Shown one piece after another: positions 34,524-47,700 of a stretch of 64,000 bases of DNA. The notes under the pieces are model-generated. The model was not told the origin of the DNA. It saw only the letters and a program-made list of their open reading frames with translations, and searched no databases. Location of the stretch: contig NC_045147.1 in assembly GCF_008831285.2 (NCBI RefSeq), positions 7,408,334 to 7,472,333 of the forward strand. The letters are read 5' to 3'. Position 1 is the stretch's first letter. Each line of letters begins with the position of its first letter. Origin of the DNA: Nymphaea colorata (lineage: Eukaryota > Streptophyta > Magnoliopsida > Nymphaeales > Nymphaeaceae). Both the position numbers and the translations under genes were made by a program.

Positions 34524-35210
34524 TGTTATAGTCGTGTCCCCCAACAAGAATGCTTCAACAACAATAAAATAGGGCAAACCACCACAAACTGCTGAAAAAC
34601 GGAATTACAGGGCAGCGTGCATAAGATCGAGATTCCAACACCAATGTTGCAGCAATATATATCAAAATATATGCTAGAGATGCAAGAAAAAGAAGACACC
34701 AATTTACGTGGAAAAACCCCCAATAATGGGGTAAAAAACCACGGGCAAGAGAGACTTTCTATATATCAAGAAAGGGAGCCAAATACACGAGCAACAATAT
34801 CCCTACTGTTTTAAGAAAAACAGTGAACTCAAGAGAGCAATAACAATCTCTTATACGAATGAAAGAAAGAGCCCCAAAGATTCAAGAAAGAAATCACCCA
34901 ATGAAGACTCCCTTCATTTTCTCTTTCTTCTTTGTCTTTCCTCTTTCTTTTTGGCTTGCCAATCGACCCACGCACCTTGCTGCGATTTCTCCTTCTTCTC
35001 CTCCTTGCCTTTCTCTTCTTCCTCTCCTCTTGATGTGAGCAGCCACAAGAGGAAACCCTCTTCTTTTTCCCCAAATGAAAAACGAGAGAGAGAGATGTGT
35101 GAGGCGTCGTGAGAGGGAGGGGCACCATCGGGTGCCTTCTCCTTCACCCGCCCGTCACTTAAGTGACGGGCCGGGTCGGGTCCTCTTTTGAGGCTGGACC
35201 CGACCCAACA
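34524..35210 (-). repeat. 5' LTR of the young Copia element
   Basis: Same 687 bases as 29696-30382. As a - strand promoter region it would drive transcription leftwards into the polyprotein frame. A TATA box was not assigned. Confidence 0.95.
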
Positions 35211-35215
35211 TCTCT

Positions 35216-38200
35216 CTCTTGCCTTTCTTTCATATAAAATTCTTATTTCATCTTATTTGATGCCTATGTTTTAAGTTGTTTTCATTTAAGTTAGTCATTT
35301 CTCATTTAATTTTATCGGATTTCTCATTTCAGCTTGCACGTCTTATTGGTTTCTGATTCCACTTGTTTGCACTTCTTTGTTTTATGGTTTATTCTAGTAA
35401 AGTGATTTAGTTAATTAAGTATTTAGGTTGACTTATAGCATATTATCCTTTTAGTTTAATAATTTGACATTAATGAAGATGCTAAAACTTTGACTTAGTA
35501 ATTAACTGCAAATGACATAATAAAAATACACTACCAAAATTCATGACTTGATCCAAGCGACTTGCCGAGTCAACTCTTTGACCCGGTGGTCAGCCATGAG
35601 TTTGCCAACTATGGTGGCAGATTCCTTCAGTCATCCACTAGCATTTGCACCAATATAGTCCAACATCTGAGGACAATGAACAATACTTTTTGTTTATTTA
35701 TTGGAGAAGCTTGGTTCAGTTGTGCTTGAATATTGTTTAAATTGAAAAGTTTTCAATCTTGTATGTAGACCGTACATGTGAAAATCTTTACCTGTACTCG
35801 CTTCAATTTTTATGAGAATCGGCCAGAGATGGGACCCATCTTGTCAGTATTAGGTCTACTGTTTATGGCGCTTTTATCAAGGGCAATTAGAACAAGGACT
35901 AAACTTTATGATCTCATGTCCAAAGACTTTGGCTGCCATCCAGATCCTAATAAAGCAAACATGCCTGGAGTCTTGAAAACTTTGATTTTGAAATCTATGT
36001 GGACCAACAGCACTAGGGCTTTCATGAAGTAGAGAACTTAGAAGATGGATGTAGTTCACACCCATAGTAATCATAGGTCCGTGTAAAATGAACCTAAGCT
36101 GATATGATGCATGCAACTAAGCCACGTGTAATCAAGATATGGACTCTATTAGGTTTAGGTTATGGGATGTAATGCTAGAGCTAAGCTTTACTGAACTTCA
36201 TGATCATGATCCAAAGATTTGATTCAAATTCCATTCAAACATCCAATCACAATTCCAAGATCATAATCCAATTTAGAATCTTGAAATGCATGATTCAGAT
36301 CTGGGTTTAAGTTCAAGATCCAAATTCTAGGGTTGAGAGATAGTGATCCATGATTCAAAATCAATATTTAAGTTTGAGATCCAACACTTGAGATCCAAGA
36401 TCCAAATTTAACATCCATCATGGCTTCGTTCAATATCTTGTGTCCAAATCAATGGTCCAATATCCAAGTTTCATGGTTCAACATCAATGTCATGTTCCTG
36501 GTTCCAAAATTCAAAATTGAGATTCAATATCAGGGTTTGAGCTCTAAGATCATAGTTGAGACCCCAGGTCACTAGGATCTAGATCCTAGGTATGAGATCT
36601 ATGAATGGTCCAATTCAAGATCCAACTCCAGTATCCATATTCAATGATATCATGTTTTCACAATTAAACCTAAATATGATTTTAGGGTAATCTTTTCCTC
36701 TTGTAGCCTTCAACACCCGGTATTAATTGGATATTGAAGTGGGTTCATATAAGTCAGCCAAGAGGCCTAGTTTTAGGGTTTTACAGGCCAAGTTAAGGGT
36801 CATAAAACTGGTATGAATGTGGTCTTGGAAGACTCATTTACGTTAACCTAGGATTGGACCCTGATTATGCATGACCTAAGGTTTCTAAAAACATGTTTTA
36901 GAAAAGGGATTCATTTTGGAAATATGTGTTGGGAAACAATGGTTTATACATGGGCATGGTATTAACCATGTCGACCTAATTTCTGCATGAGCAATACGAT
37001 ATAGCTCATTTTAAAAACCGAATATATATGCATGCCTATATAGTATGATCGATTATATATACAAAAGGGAAACGATATAATCAATGCAAGAAAGCAAAAT
37101 ATAAGCTTGAAATTAAATACTGAGATTAAAGACAACAGAAAGAAGGCGGCATACCTAACCTTCACGCCTGGCCTAGAGATAGAAATATAAATCCTACCTA
37201 GGAAAGTAGGAAATATATTAATCGACCGCAAGAAAAATGAAATTAATCGTAGGCATAAAATATAAATACTCTAACCAAGAAATTAAACTAAACTAAGTAA
37301 GCTAAAAGTAGAAAGGAAGACTAAGGCATGCTACTAAGACACTAAAGAACGAAATAGGCAATAAAAAAGAAAAGAAGAAGGAAAAATGAAATTTACCTAA
37401 CCACATGCTACATGTGAGTCTAGACCACGACCTCAACCAACTCTTTTGAGCCTTTTTTAGTTAGCTTGGCTAATCACTATTGTAGCTCGTGCTCAAGCTC
37501 TAATGCAGACTCCAGGAGCCTTTTGAAAAAATTAATTAAGCACTCATTTAGATTTTCTCCAAATTTATTGTGTTAATTCAGCAGCTTGTTAAGTTGTACT
37601 GAAGGGGACGGGGATGAGCTCCCTTTTTATAGATGCCTAGAGAGAGAAAAACTCTGCATGATTCACTACATGTGTCTAAGTTCTAACCCAAAAACTCGCG
37701 CTCCCTATGAAGCACATGATCAAGCTCAAACTTTATATTTTATCAAGCATAAAAGAGGTGTTACATAGTGTTTTATTTGTTTCATGCATTATTTTGAATG
37801 AGAATTGATTCTGATAGAAGGAGTTTGATCTACACAAATTGCTGAAGCATTCTGAAAAGTTATTGTTCTCCAACTGACTCAAAATAGAACGAAAATGATG
37901 GAAATATTTCTAGCATAGAACCATATGATATATGGATCATATATATGTGGCACCAAAATAAGTGTCTAGGTTCAATAAATTTGGACCTTGGAATCTAAGT
38001 CTGACATCCAAAGCAAACAACACGGACCAAATTGCACCAAGTTAATGCTTAATTATTAGAAAGATAATTAAAATTCCTAAAAAACCAATAGATAGTCCCC
38101 AACAAAAGTTTTGCAAAATCCATTTCCAAACAGTTCAAAGTATCCAAAATTTCCTAGATCTATAGTTGCTTTTAAGTTTGGATGAATATGCAAGAGACCC

Positions 38201-38490
38201 AGTAAACTGCTTCTAGTCCGTTGTACACTTACCAAGCAACGAGAAGGAGCAATAAATTTCACAAATGCCAGCATCAATATAAGAACACATTCTGTAGTTG
38301 TTGCATGAGCTTTTCACTTCTTGGATAATGTTCACAATAGAAGGAAGAAAAGAAAAAAAAAAGAGCTACGGGTGGATGGACTCTTCTTTTTTTGGTTAAA
38401 GTTCGTTTTGCTCTTTCATAACAAAGAGAAGGGGAAAGGAAAACAAAGCATGTTTTACATATTTAGGACATTAAGGATACAGTGATACAT
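35216..38490. other. Intergenic; degenerate ATCCAA-type repeats at 36190-36660
   Basis: No gene recognised. About 36190-36660 is an irregular array of short words such as GATCCAA, AAGATCC and TTCAAGATCC without fixed period. Similar wording occurs at 42483-42610, 45808-45930 and 50280-50520, so it may be LTR or non-coding Gypsy sequence. Confidence 0.4.
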
Positions 38491-38492
38491 AC

Positions 38493-38800
38493 CCAAGTGA
38501 CAAAATTTTGCTCATCTCCATGCCTAACAGTATTGATGGCCCTTCTTCCTGTATTGATCTCTAAGAGAACAACCCCAACCAAAACTATAGATCTCAGACT
38601 TTACAGTTAGTTGACTAGTTCGACAATACTCTAGTGCACAATATCCATAAGTCTCCATTACACGTGAAGATATATGTGTCTTATCACCCATAGGACCTAG
38701 TATAGAAAGTCCAAAGGTAGACAGTTTTGAGTTCAACTCAGTGAAATATTTGAAGACTTCAGGTCTTGATAGATAACACGGTATCATGAAGCCAACTTCA
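38493..38800 (-). pseudogene. Receptor-like cytoplasmic kinase (RLCK VII / PBS1-like) pseudogene exon
   Basis: The - strand carries the kinase core in order: a catalytic-loop relic ([10 protein letters not shown]) in one frame, a frameshift, the activation segment [13 protein letters not shown] then [24 protein letters not shown], another frameshift, then [14 protein letters not shown] and EQNFVTW followed by a GTATGT donor. The family's HRD or YRD is YQD, DFG is TFG (metal-binding Asp lost), and APE is ALE. It cannot encode an active kinase. Only one exon is convincing; other exons were not found in 37-40 kb. Confidence 0.85.
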
Positions 38801-38939
38801 AAAGGACAATTGTGATTATTGCTAGTAGCGAATTCCTGTGCAGTGCCTGATTGCGCATGCTCTGTCAACCAAAATATCAACCAATCGGAACTTTGATAGG
38901 TGACGTATGGCATCTCCCACATGCTGTTACTGAGACATA

Positions 38940-40480
38940 AGATCATTGAAAAAATACAAGGAGAAGCAAGTCGTGATGAGTGTATTTCAGTAACTAATAA
39001 ATCAATAAGAGGGAACTCTTTTATGGAGAGATCCGATAGATGTGGAGCATGATCATTTTAAGGCAAAGTCGGCAACATGAATCCCTTAATTTCATAAAGC
39101 CCCAATTATTACCCCTACTAGTGTTTAACCCTGACCTTGGAGAAAAGAATAGACCCATCCTATTTTAAAAATATAACTCAAGGCCCTGAAAGAATTCTTG
39201 CAAGCACTTTCATTAGGATTTTTAGAAATTCCAAAGCGTTCACAAGGGTTGAAACATCAGGTGGAACCCCATAAACTTTAACCAACCTGTGGTCACTTGA
39301 AAAGATTGAGCAAAAAAAAAAAGAGAGATAATTACAATAAGTAAAATAAAGCAATAGAACTGAAGCATGACAATTTTTTCTTTTTCATCTCCCTAACCAC
39401 TTAGAATGTAAGTGAATTGAAAAAGGCCAATTATCTTTTCACTATAACAGCTCAAGACCAGAGCAATTAAATGCAAGCTATTGGTATAGGTCTACATGCC
39501 AAAATTCACAAGATTGCAGAATCATTTATTCATAATTGTAGTGTTTCAAAGAAAAATAGGTTGAGCTATGTTACAGTGGGTTTGTACTTGGCAGATCGAG
39601 AAGCGAACTTGTTCACAAGCTGCATCACTTGAATTGGACTCTTTTTTCCATATCGTAATGCATATGATGTTTTTAGCCGAAAACAATCAATGTCAGACAT
39701 TTGTTCATTGTTGAGGAGATTAGTAGCATAGGACAACACAAAAATGATTAGCGGCAACATCAGAAGTAGTTGTGCATTAAAAGAAAGGCAATACACATAT
39801 ACGACTACAGATTTTGATAAAGAATCAAGACGGCATTCCCAACCTCAGATAAAAAGTTCAAGCCATGGATGGTGGAGTTCTTCTAAGAAGAAAACTTAGC
39901 ACTGCAAAATCAATAACATATGGCATTCCCAACTTAAAATAAAAAATAATTCCATGAAACTAAAAACACTACCAAGTAGATTACTTGTTTTATAAACATT
40001 CCAAATAGGATAGTCAAGCCCAACACAACACTTGCCCTATTAATACGCTGTATTTAGTCCTTGATTTGACATTCATTTCCTGCTGAATAATGATGAAGCA
40101 GTTGCTTCACAAATCATTCACCTCACAGTCTAGGAAAGGATTAACATAAAAAGTAAAAAATCTCCATCATGAAATATTGACGTAGCCATAACTTTTGCTC
40201 AATTTCTTACACGTGATCTTCGCTTCATCGAGTTCATCAACAAGCTTTACAAAATTTTGCCTATTAAAGAATAGAAACACGTTAGCATAACATGCCATCC
40301 TTGTTAGATTAACAACATTAAAAGTTTAAAGGTTACGCCATAACAAGTTTGAAATGATGTTGAATCATGTCATCATTCATCTTCAATAGTGTTCTACAAG
40401 GAAGCCAAGAATAATTTATCAATAAACAACTACTATAACATATAAAAACAAATAAACATTATCAACTTTGAAAGAGATAC
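38940..40480. other. Intergenic, nothing recognised
   Basis: AT-rich sequence. A 37-codon open piece on the - strand near 39180-39300 has no recognised family. Confidence 0.4.
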
Positions 40481-40489
40481 ACTATAATA

Positions 40490-42420
40490 CTTGCCTTCAG
40501 CAATATTGGTACAACATTCATTGGATTGTTGTGTTGCCTTATCCAATCGCCTATACAAACTAATTGTTCTACTGTCTTTAGACTCAATGAACTCCAACTA
40601 TCATCTAGAATTCAATCTATAATACTAAAAGTGGATTTAGAGGCAGCTGTAATAATAAGAATACACAATATATCTCATGCCATATGTGATAAAATGAGAT
40701 ATTTAATTCTTTATTTTTTCACAAAATCCATATATGAACTAATACATTTAAATAACTCATCTTCTAAATATAGCTCAAAATCTCGCTTAGGAGCTTGGAA
40801 AGGAACATTTTTTTACTTTAGTTAAACGCTAAAAAACATGACATTACCCATACTGTAGGCACCAACATTGGAATTACAAAACAAGCCACTCACTCTCTTA
40901 AAAGTACTAGCATCACATTCAGCACTTCTATTCAAACTTTTAATTATAGCAACAAAGTTGTTATAAAGCTTTTGCAATGTATTTTTTATTAATGTCATTT
41001 GATCTTCTTTTTCTTTTATTTGACTAAAAATTTTTTAAAAGACAAACTATGATTATCCTTAGATCTAGTGTGGAAGCAGTAACCATCAATAAATTGTAAG
41101 AGCTTCAATATTTATCAAACTTCTCTTTCATTTTAGTTGCATTATCTTCATAAATCTACGCTCATTTTCAATATATTCTTGTAATATTTCTTGGACCCTC
41201 CAAACTTTCAGGAGAAACATGCTTGTTGTTGGATGCTTAGACCCTAAAAAACATAAAAACATTATAAAATGCTTCAAGAAAAGTACATATTTCATGAGGT
41301 TCCAGCAACCATGTAAAACTATATCTTCAACATCATATCTACCAAAAACATCCTTATACATAAGCACAACCTTCAGCATCAAAAAGTAGAATTATATCAA
41401 ATTGCAACATCTAGCACCAACTTCTTTTGACCACGAATTTGAATTCATCTACTATAGCTTGAAAATTATGAAGTTTTGATTGGTAGTATTTTATATATTT
41501 GACTACATCCCTAATCTTACCAAGTTCTTCTCTAATAGCAGATAAACCATTTTGCACCATCAGATTTAGAATATATGCACAATAATGCACACAAAAAAAA
41601 ATTATAGCATTGGTATAGATTTACACGACTTTTCTCCAAAAATGTTATTCATTGTTCTTACAAGGACATCATTAGAAGAAGTATTATCAACTGTATTGGA
41701 GCTGATCTTCTTTTTTATTTCTTATTTTTAAAGATTTTTAACAATTATATTTGCTAAATTTTTCCAATATGAGGTGGATCGGCTTGGCTGAAACCGAGTA
41801 TATACTTTTGAAGTACCCATCAATGATCTACGATAGACCCAATTTGTTGGTTTGACATCCCCATATAGGTTGTCAAACCAATAGAAGTAATACATTTAAA
41901 ATATTCTTTCAACTTCTTTTTTTCTACATCATATAATTTTTTGTCATCTTTTTTTACCATTGTTCATAAAATAGGTGATCAATTTGGAAAAACAAGGCAC
42001 AGTAAAAATCTAAACTAGCAATATTCAACTGTATTGAATGTGTAATCATAACAAACAATTACGTTTGCTACTCTCTCTCTCTTTTTTTGTATCAAATTTG
42101 TCACTCTTACTTAATGATTCATTTGTAAGATCTAAAACTTCACTACACCAAAACTCAAAGTATTTTGCTTCATAGTACTAGGATGTGCAACACAATTATG
42201 TCTTCTCATTGATGATGTACACCCCTTGTACTTATAACAAATATTGCTTTATAGTACTTGTATGTACCTATTTTACACCAACCACAATTGCTTCTTCAAA
42301 ATCATTCCAAAATAAAGAAGTCTTTACCCTTTGTCTTTTCTTATCAGTACTAAGCATTGTTTCTTCAACTTTATCCATAATTACGTTCTCATTTTCACCA
42401 AACTTTGAATAAATTAGATA
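40490..42420 (-). pseudogene. hAT transposase remnant (BED zinc finger type, RICESLEEPER-like)
   Basis: Read leftwards from 42400: a BED-like start (SLFWNDFEEAI, then scattered Cys/His), then near 41580 VHYCAYILNLMVQNGL (the conserved hAT core with CAHILNL), IRDVVKYIKYYQSKLHNF, then at 41130-41240 SKHPTTSMFLLKVWRVQEIL and MKEKFDKY, a LDLR relic, and finally at about 40500-40650 the dimerisation domain with STFSI, LSLKTVEQLVCIGDWIR. Stops and frameshifts are frequent. Terminal repeats were not found. Domain order is complete enough to call a decayed autonomous element. Confidence 0.8.
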
Positions 42421-42482
42421 TAAACTATCATTATCTACAAACTACTGGGTAGGATTCCTATCGTATGTAGTTCTATTGAACT

Positions 42483-42597
42483 AAATTCACGAATGTCTAG
42501 ACCCATGTTTGAGTCCAAACGCAAGATTCAAATTCAAAATCCATATCTTAGGTCCAAATTAAATCCAAAAGATCCAAATTGAGAATTTCAAACTCAA
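42483..42597 (+). repeat. Probable 5' LTR remnant of Tat-like Gypsy element
   Basis: Direct repeat of 45808-45927 (shared AAATTCACGAAT, ATCCAAATTGAGAATTTCAA). It lies upstream of the Gypsy coding remnant. LTR borders are not resolvable. Confidence 0.55.
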
Positions 42598-43039
42598 AAT
42601 CCAAAGCTAAGATCAAAATGAAAAAATTTGATGCTATCAAGCACCATGCACGCATGCACAGACCTTTCTTTTGTCTCGTTCTCGCGTCAAAAATGTGTTT
42701 TGAGCTTAAATCACCCATTGGAATACGTCGGCGACCAATTAAACCCAATTTGGATTTAAAACGAGCCCAAAATCACTCAAAACAAAGCCAACCACCATTT
42801 GTAACAAAAACCATTTTTATACACATTTAAACAAATGGTTTTATGCTTCTTTTTTATGAACGGACCCTGGAGACGAGGGGAGGCGAAATCCACCCTTATT
42901 GGTCCAAACGACACAATAAGAGGGGCATTTTGCCCCCTTTTATTTTATTTATTTATTTATTTTTTATTTGAACCAAGGCAAGTGTCGTGCTATCGAGCAT
43001 CGCGTGACACATAGTCGTGCCAAAAAAAATGATGAAGTC

Positions 43040-45190
43040 AGGCTATCCATTAATTTTTGAGACTTGAACAAAGCCACACTGAAAGATGATTATTTACTTT
43101 CAAACATCAATTTATTGATAGACAGTGCTGCAGGCCATGTCATGTTCTCTTTTATGGATGGATAATTGGGATACAGCCAAATTAAATTGACAGTCAAGGA
43201 TCAGTCCAAGACTGCTTTTACGACACCCTAAGGCATTTTTTGTTACACAGTAATGCCGTTTGGTTTAAAGAATGCTGGAGCAACTTATCAAAGAGCCATG
43301 GCTGCTATCTTCCATAATCAGATATACAAAATCATGAATGCATATATCAATGATGTACGACAAAGGAAGTCACATCGAGCATGCAATATATTACGTTAAC
43401 AAAACTTTTGTCAAATATGAAAAGAAGTACTCTCCAATAGAAAAAACTTGTCTAGTGTTGGTTTGGATGTGTCAGAAGCTGAGACATTATTTGTTAGTTT
43501 GTGAGGTCAAGATACTCTTCAAGCTAATTTCTCTTAAGTACATCTTAAAACATTCACTCTTTAATAGGCGCATCACCAAATGGTAAGTTTTGCTGATGCA
43601 ATATGATCTTGAATACGTGTCCCAGAAATCAATCAAAGGACAAACAATTGGGGATCGGTTGGTAGACTTTTTTCAGTACAAAAAAAATCAGAACCAATAA
43701 TGAGTTGTCGGATGAACATATACTAAGATTAGAAAAGGTCCTGGTATGTAAGATGTTCTTCAATAGATCTAGGAACGTGATGGGATATGGTATAGATATT
43801 CTACTTATCACTTCGGAAGATGAAATGACTCTATACTCTTTGAAACTTGACTTTCTAGGTACACATAACATGGCTGAATATGAAGCCCTCATACAAGACT
43901 TCATTCTTTATTGAGTTTTTAAGTAAAAAGGGTGTGTGCCTTTGGTGACTCTCAACTTATCGTCAATCAAGTGAACAGAAAATGGCATATCAAAGATGAA
44001 AAGTTGGTTTCATATCAAAAGATCGCTACCTCCTTCATCTGAAGAAGTTTAACTGGCTCACATAAAAAGAGAATGCAACCTTATTGTGGATGGCCTTGCA
44101 AGTTTAGGATTTGCTATCTCCTTTTGAATCGACAAAGCAATTCGTTCTTTTGAGATTGAAAAATTAGAACATCCGGCTTTTGAAACGGTAAAGTATGTTC
44201 ATCATATCCAAGAAGGGAATATGTCTTGGTATCATGATATCAAAAGTTACATTGATAGTGGAGATTTTTCGACTGGAATGCCTAAAAGGGAACAAAAAGT
44301 AATTAGTACCGATACTCTCGATGCCTTGATGAAGATGAGGCAAAGGAAGTCATCGAAGAGTCGAATCGAGAAGACTATGGGGGCCACATTGGTTACCAAA
44401 CCCTCACCAAGCAAATAGTTCGAGTAGAATATTATTGGCCTACTATGCAAAAAGATTGTTACCAGTTTGTCAAAAGATCTAAATAATGTCAGCTACATGC
44501 TTCAATAATCTGGCCTCTCACTTGCATTCTGTAACATCTCCTTGACCATTTTCAATATGGTCATTTAACGTAGTCGAACTAATATCCCCTGCAGCTTCTA
44601 AAGGCCATAAATATTTTATTGCTCCAATAGACTATTTTACCAAATGTGTAGAGGTCATCATGCTCAGAACAATAGAAGGGCATCATGTAGTATCTGTCAT
44701 TCACAAAAATCTTCTTTGTAGATTTTAACAGGATTCATTTCAAAAATGAAAAGATGAGGCAGTTGTGCAGCAAATATCAAATCACGCACTATTTTTCAGC
44801 TTCTTATTACCCTCAAGGTAATGAGTAAGTAGAAGCCATCAATAAGATCCTGATTTACATCTTGGAACGGACAGTGGAAACTGAAAAAGATTGGCATGAA
44901 AATATGCACAACGCCCTGTGGGCATATCGTGCTATTATAAGAACTCCAACAAATGCCACTCCAGCCAGCAGAACTAGTCTATGGAACAGAAGTGGTTCTA
45001 CCATTACATGTACTAAAACTCACTTTGAAGTTCCCTTCCCTTATAGAGTTTCCCCTAAATCAATATCAGCAGAAGAAACTAATGCCGCTCGATTTGTTAG
45101 ATGAAAAGAGGTTAAAAATGGCTGAGTACGTCGAAGCCTATCACCAAAGGGTCGCTAGATAATTTGTCAAGTCAGTTATTGAGAGACATT
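43040..45190 (+). pseudogene. Ty3/Gypsy polyprotein remnant, Tat/Ogre-like (RT, two RNase H, integrase)
   Basis: RT at 43050-43340 (DYLLSNINLLIDSAAGH, then GYSQIKL, CYTVMPFGLKNAGATYQRAM), with the catalytic aspartates degraded. First RNase H at 43370-43590 (IYYVNKTFVKYEKKYSPIEK). A second, plant-type RNase H at 43720-43910 (MGYGIDILL, then AEYEALIQDF). An integrase remnant extends from about 44400, with ETEKDWHENMHNALWAYRA near 44880 and DEKRLKMAEYVEAYHQR near 45100. Several stops and frameshifts. The second RNase H is typical of the Tat lineage. Confidence 0.85.
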
Positions 45191-45713
45191 TCAAAGTGAA
45201 TAACTTAGTCTTATGATCTGTGGTATACCTCACAGGACGACCACGTGGTAAGTGAGCACCAAACTAGGAAGGCTTATATATTATTAAGGAACTTACTGAT
45301 CCTATTAACGCTCTTCACCTCAAGAAATTCTACACCTAGTCCTCTTATATTTACCTTTCAATCAATAACAAATATTTGTGTTCTCCACATTCTATCTATT
45401 ATTCATTTGGATTCTTCCCATTTGTAAAATGTAATGATTACACTAAGGCATTTTTTTATTATTATCACTCAATACTCGAGAGCAACCCATGCAGGTAAGG
45501 GTTAAACATGCATTGCAAAGCAATCTGCTCATGTAAGTGGTCAAACCTGAACTCAATCTTGTCCAAACCCATGCAGGTAAGGAGTTAAACCTGCAATACA
45601 AAATAACTCATTCAAGTAAGCGGCTAAACCTGAAACATCTCTTCAAATATGTTTTGTTTGAAAAATTAGGGGTGTTTATCTTTGCCACTAAGCATGACTA
45701 GTGTTGGCTTAGT

Positions 45714-46990
45714 AACAAAAGGGGCATGTGTTATCACCCAAATTTTTCCAAAAAGACTATGTTTGGATTTAATTTTTGGATCCTAAGCCCAATCCTAGAC
45801 CCAAAATAAATTCACGAATCTCCAAACCCATGTCTGAGTTCAAAATTCAAATTCAAAATCTATCACTCATATCCAAATTAGATCCAAAACCAGAGCCTAG
45901 ATCCAAATTGAGAATTTCAAACTCAAACGTATACACATGACTATCTCTCTTTGTCCTTCTCTCTTTATGATTTAACATACTCTTTTACAAATTCTCATAT
46001 ACATACATATATAAATAAATATATATACGTGTGTTTTACTCTTTTTTTTCTCTCTCTCTCTCTTTCTAACATCTTCTTTTCCCTCTCTATTAGAGTCAAT
46101 ACTTTCTTTTCACAAGTTTTCATATGCCTATGCATATGTGTGTGTCTGTGTGTGTGTGTAAGTACATATAAAAATACGTATCTCTTTTCCTTTCGTAAAC
46201 CTTTTATTTTGTGATTTTCAAAATCTCTTTCTCTTTCTCTCTCTCCCTATTCCTCTCAGATTAAAGTATTTTCTCTTTTCCATTCTTTTGAATATTTTCC
46301 TCTCAAGATCTAAAGTTTTAACTTTTAATTTGCCAACTTTACCAAGACCAAAACTCAAGTAATGACTCAATATTGGAATCATGTTTGATGCACTACAACC
46401 TCATTCCATTTTCAAAAATTTGTTTTCTTTTCATAAAAATACTTATGATAATTATATAAATAAAAATGAAAAACTCTAATGTATTAGTAGGAATGTTTTT
46501 AGAAGAATGTTATGGTATGAATGTTTTTAAAAGAATGTTATGGTAGGAATGAATGATTTGCTTCTAATCATGTAGGGTCAATGTATTCATATGATCTACA
46601 TTCACTTAACATCACGAATAATCACAAACACCCCTCTAAAAGAACTTAAACAAAATGAGATAGAGCTCTAATTAGGTAGTAACAGAATTAGACCAAAATC
46701 TCAAATCTACTTAAATTCTTAACAAAACACTAAATCCACTTCAAAAACAAACTTCAATAGTTTCTAAATGATATTTTGTAAAGATTTTTCAAATCAAAGT
46801 GTTTTATACTCTCAAATGATTCTTCAAAACTTCTTAAAAATTTGAAACATCAAATCTTTAATATTTTCTCAAACACCATACTACATTTAGGACAAAAAGA
46901 TGATTCAACAAAAAAAAATGCATAAAAAATAAACATAGCCTTTGGATTGGTCACCTCTAGTAAAGCCACCGGAAACAATCAATACTCGTA
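45714..46990 (+). repeat. Probable polypurine tract and 3' LTR of the Tat-like Gypsy element
   Basis: AACAAAAGGGGCATG followed by TGTTATCACCCAAAT (about 45730) resembles the PPT-LTR junction of Tat-like elements. The segment 45808-45927 repeats 42483-42597. The right border is uncertain; I place it before the TA microsatellite region. Confidence 0.5.
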
Positions 46991-47135
46991 TCGACGGGCG
47001 AGTCTATTTCTCTCTCGTTTCAAAATAAAACCTTATTTTTTTGAAGCACTCCAAAAACCAAAATATTTTTAGGGATGCAAACAAAACTAAATTTTAAAAG
47101 AAATAAAATATAAACCAAAACCCTATTGTTAGTGT

Positions 47136-47138
<3 letters not shown>

Positions 47139-47216
<78 letters not shown>
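47139..47216. repeat. (TA)n microsatellite
   Basis: Nearly 80 bases of uninterrupted TA. The frame through it reads alternating Ile/Tyr and is not a gene. Confidence 0.95.
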
Positions 47217-47218
<2 letters not shown>

Positions 47219-47221
<3 letters not shown>

Positions 47222-47515
47222 TACATGTCTGTTCTTACAACTTACATTCTACACCACCAATGTATGCAATTTTGACCAGCTTTTTCATGAGTCTAAAAAC
47301 ACGAGAGTCTTATGTGTACATACTACCCTTCAACATTAAACAATTCAACATTAAAAAATCACACAACAGTACTCAGCAGTTTATAACACTTTTTCAGCAT
47401 AATATTCTTATTTATGATTTACCACTATACATGTTTCTCCCTTACATGTTATAATCATTAGCCATTACAATTTTAAATCATGTAAACTACCCACAATTCA
47501 GGACACACACACACG

Positions 47516-47550
<35 letters not shown>

Positions 47551-47700
47551 TACATGTCTGCTCTTACAACTTACATTCCACACCAATAATGTAATGCAAT
47601 TTTGACCAGCTTTTTTCTATTCAGATCGCACAACCTAGCTAAACTACAATCTTTCTCCCCTGCATGTTATACTCATTAGTCATTAGTATTTTAACTCAAG
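47219..47700. repeat. Tandem duplication of a microsatellite-linked segment
   Basis: The block starting TTACATGTCTGTTCTTAC at 47219 recurs at 47549 (TTACATGTCTGCTCTTAC), each directly after a TA run. Later parts (CTCCCTTACATGTTATAATC near 47436 and CTCCCCTGCATGTTATACTC near 47656) also repeat, at shorter spacing because of a deletion. Confidence 0.7.

Larger units (their letters stand above)
29696..35210 (-). mobile_element. Structurally complete, young Copia retrotransposon (5515 bp)
   Basis: Two 687-bp LTRs in direct orientation (29696-30382 and 34524-35210) bracket one uninterrupted polyprotein frame on the - strand. I found no difference between the LTRs when reading them side by side. 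Ends are TG...CA. TCTCT flanks both sides (29691-29695, 35211-35215), compatible with a 5-bp duplication but inside a TC repeat, so weak by itself. It has a primer-binding site at 34508-34520 and a purine tract at 30383-30394. Structure, intact frame and matching LTRs point to a recent insertion that may still be autonomous. Confidence 0.95.

Noticed and set aside
43705-43914. Independent small gene at the second RNase H
   Set aside because: Its frame and content continue the Gypsy polyprotein order, so it is part of that remnant.
47134-47454. 106-codon frame starting with alternating Tyr/Ile
   Set aside because: It is the (TA)n microsatellite read through; not a gene.
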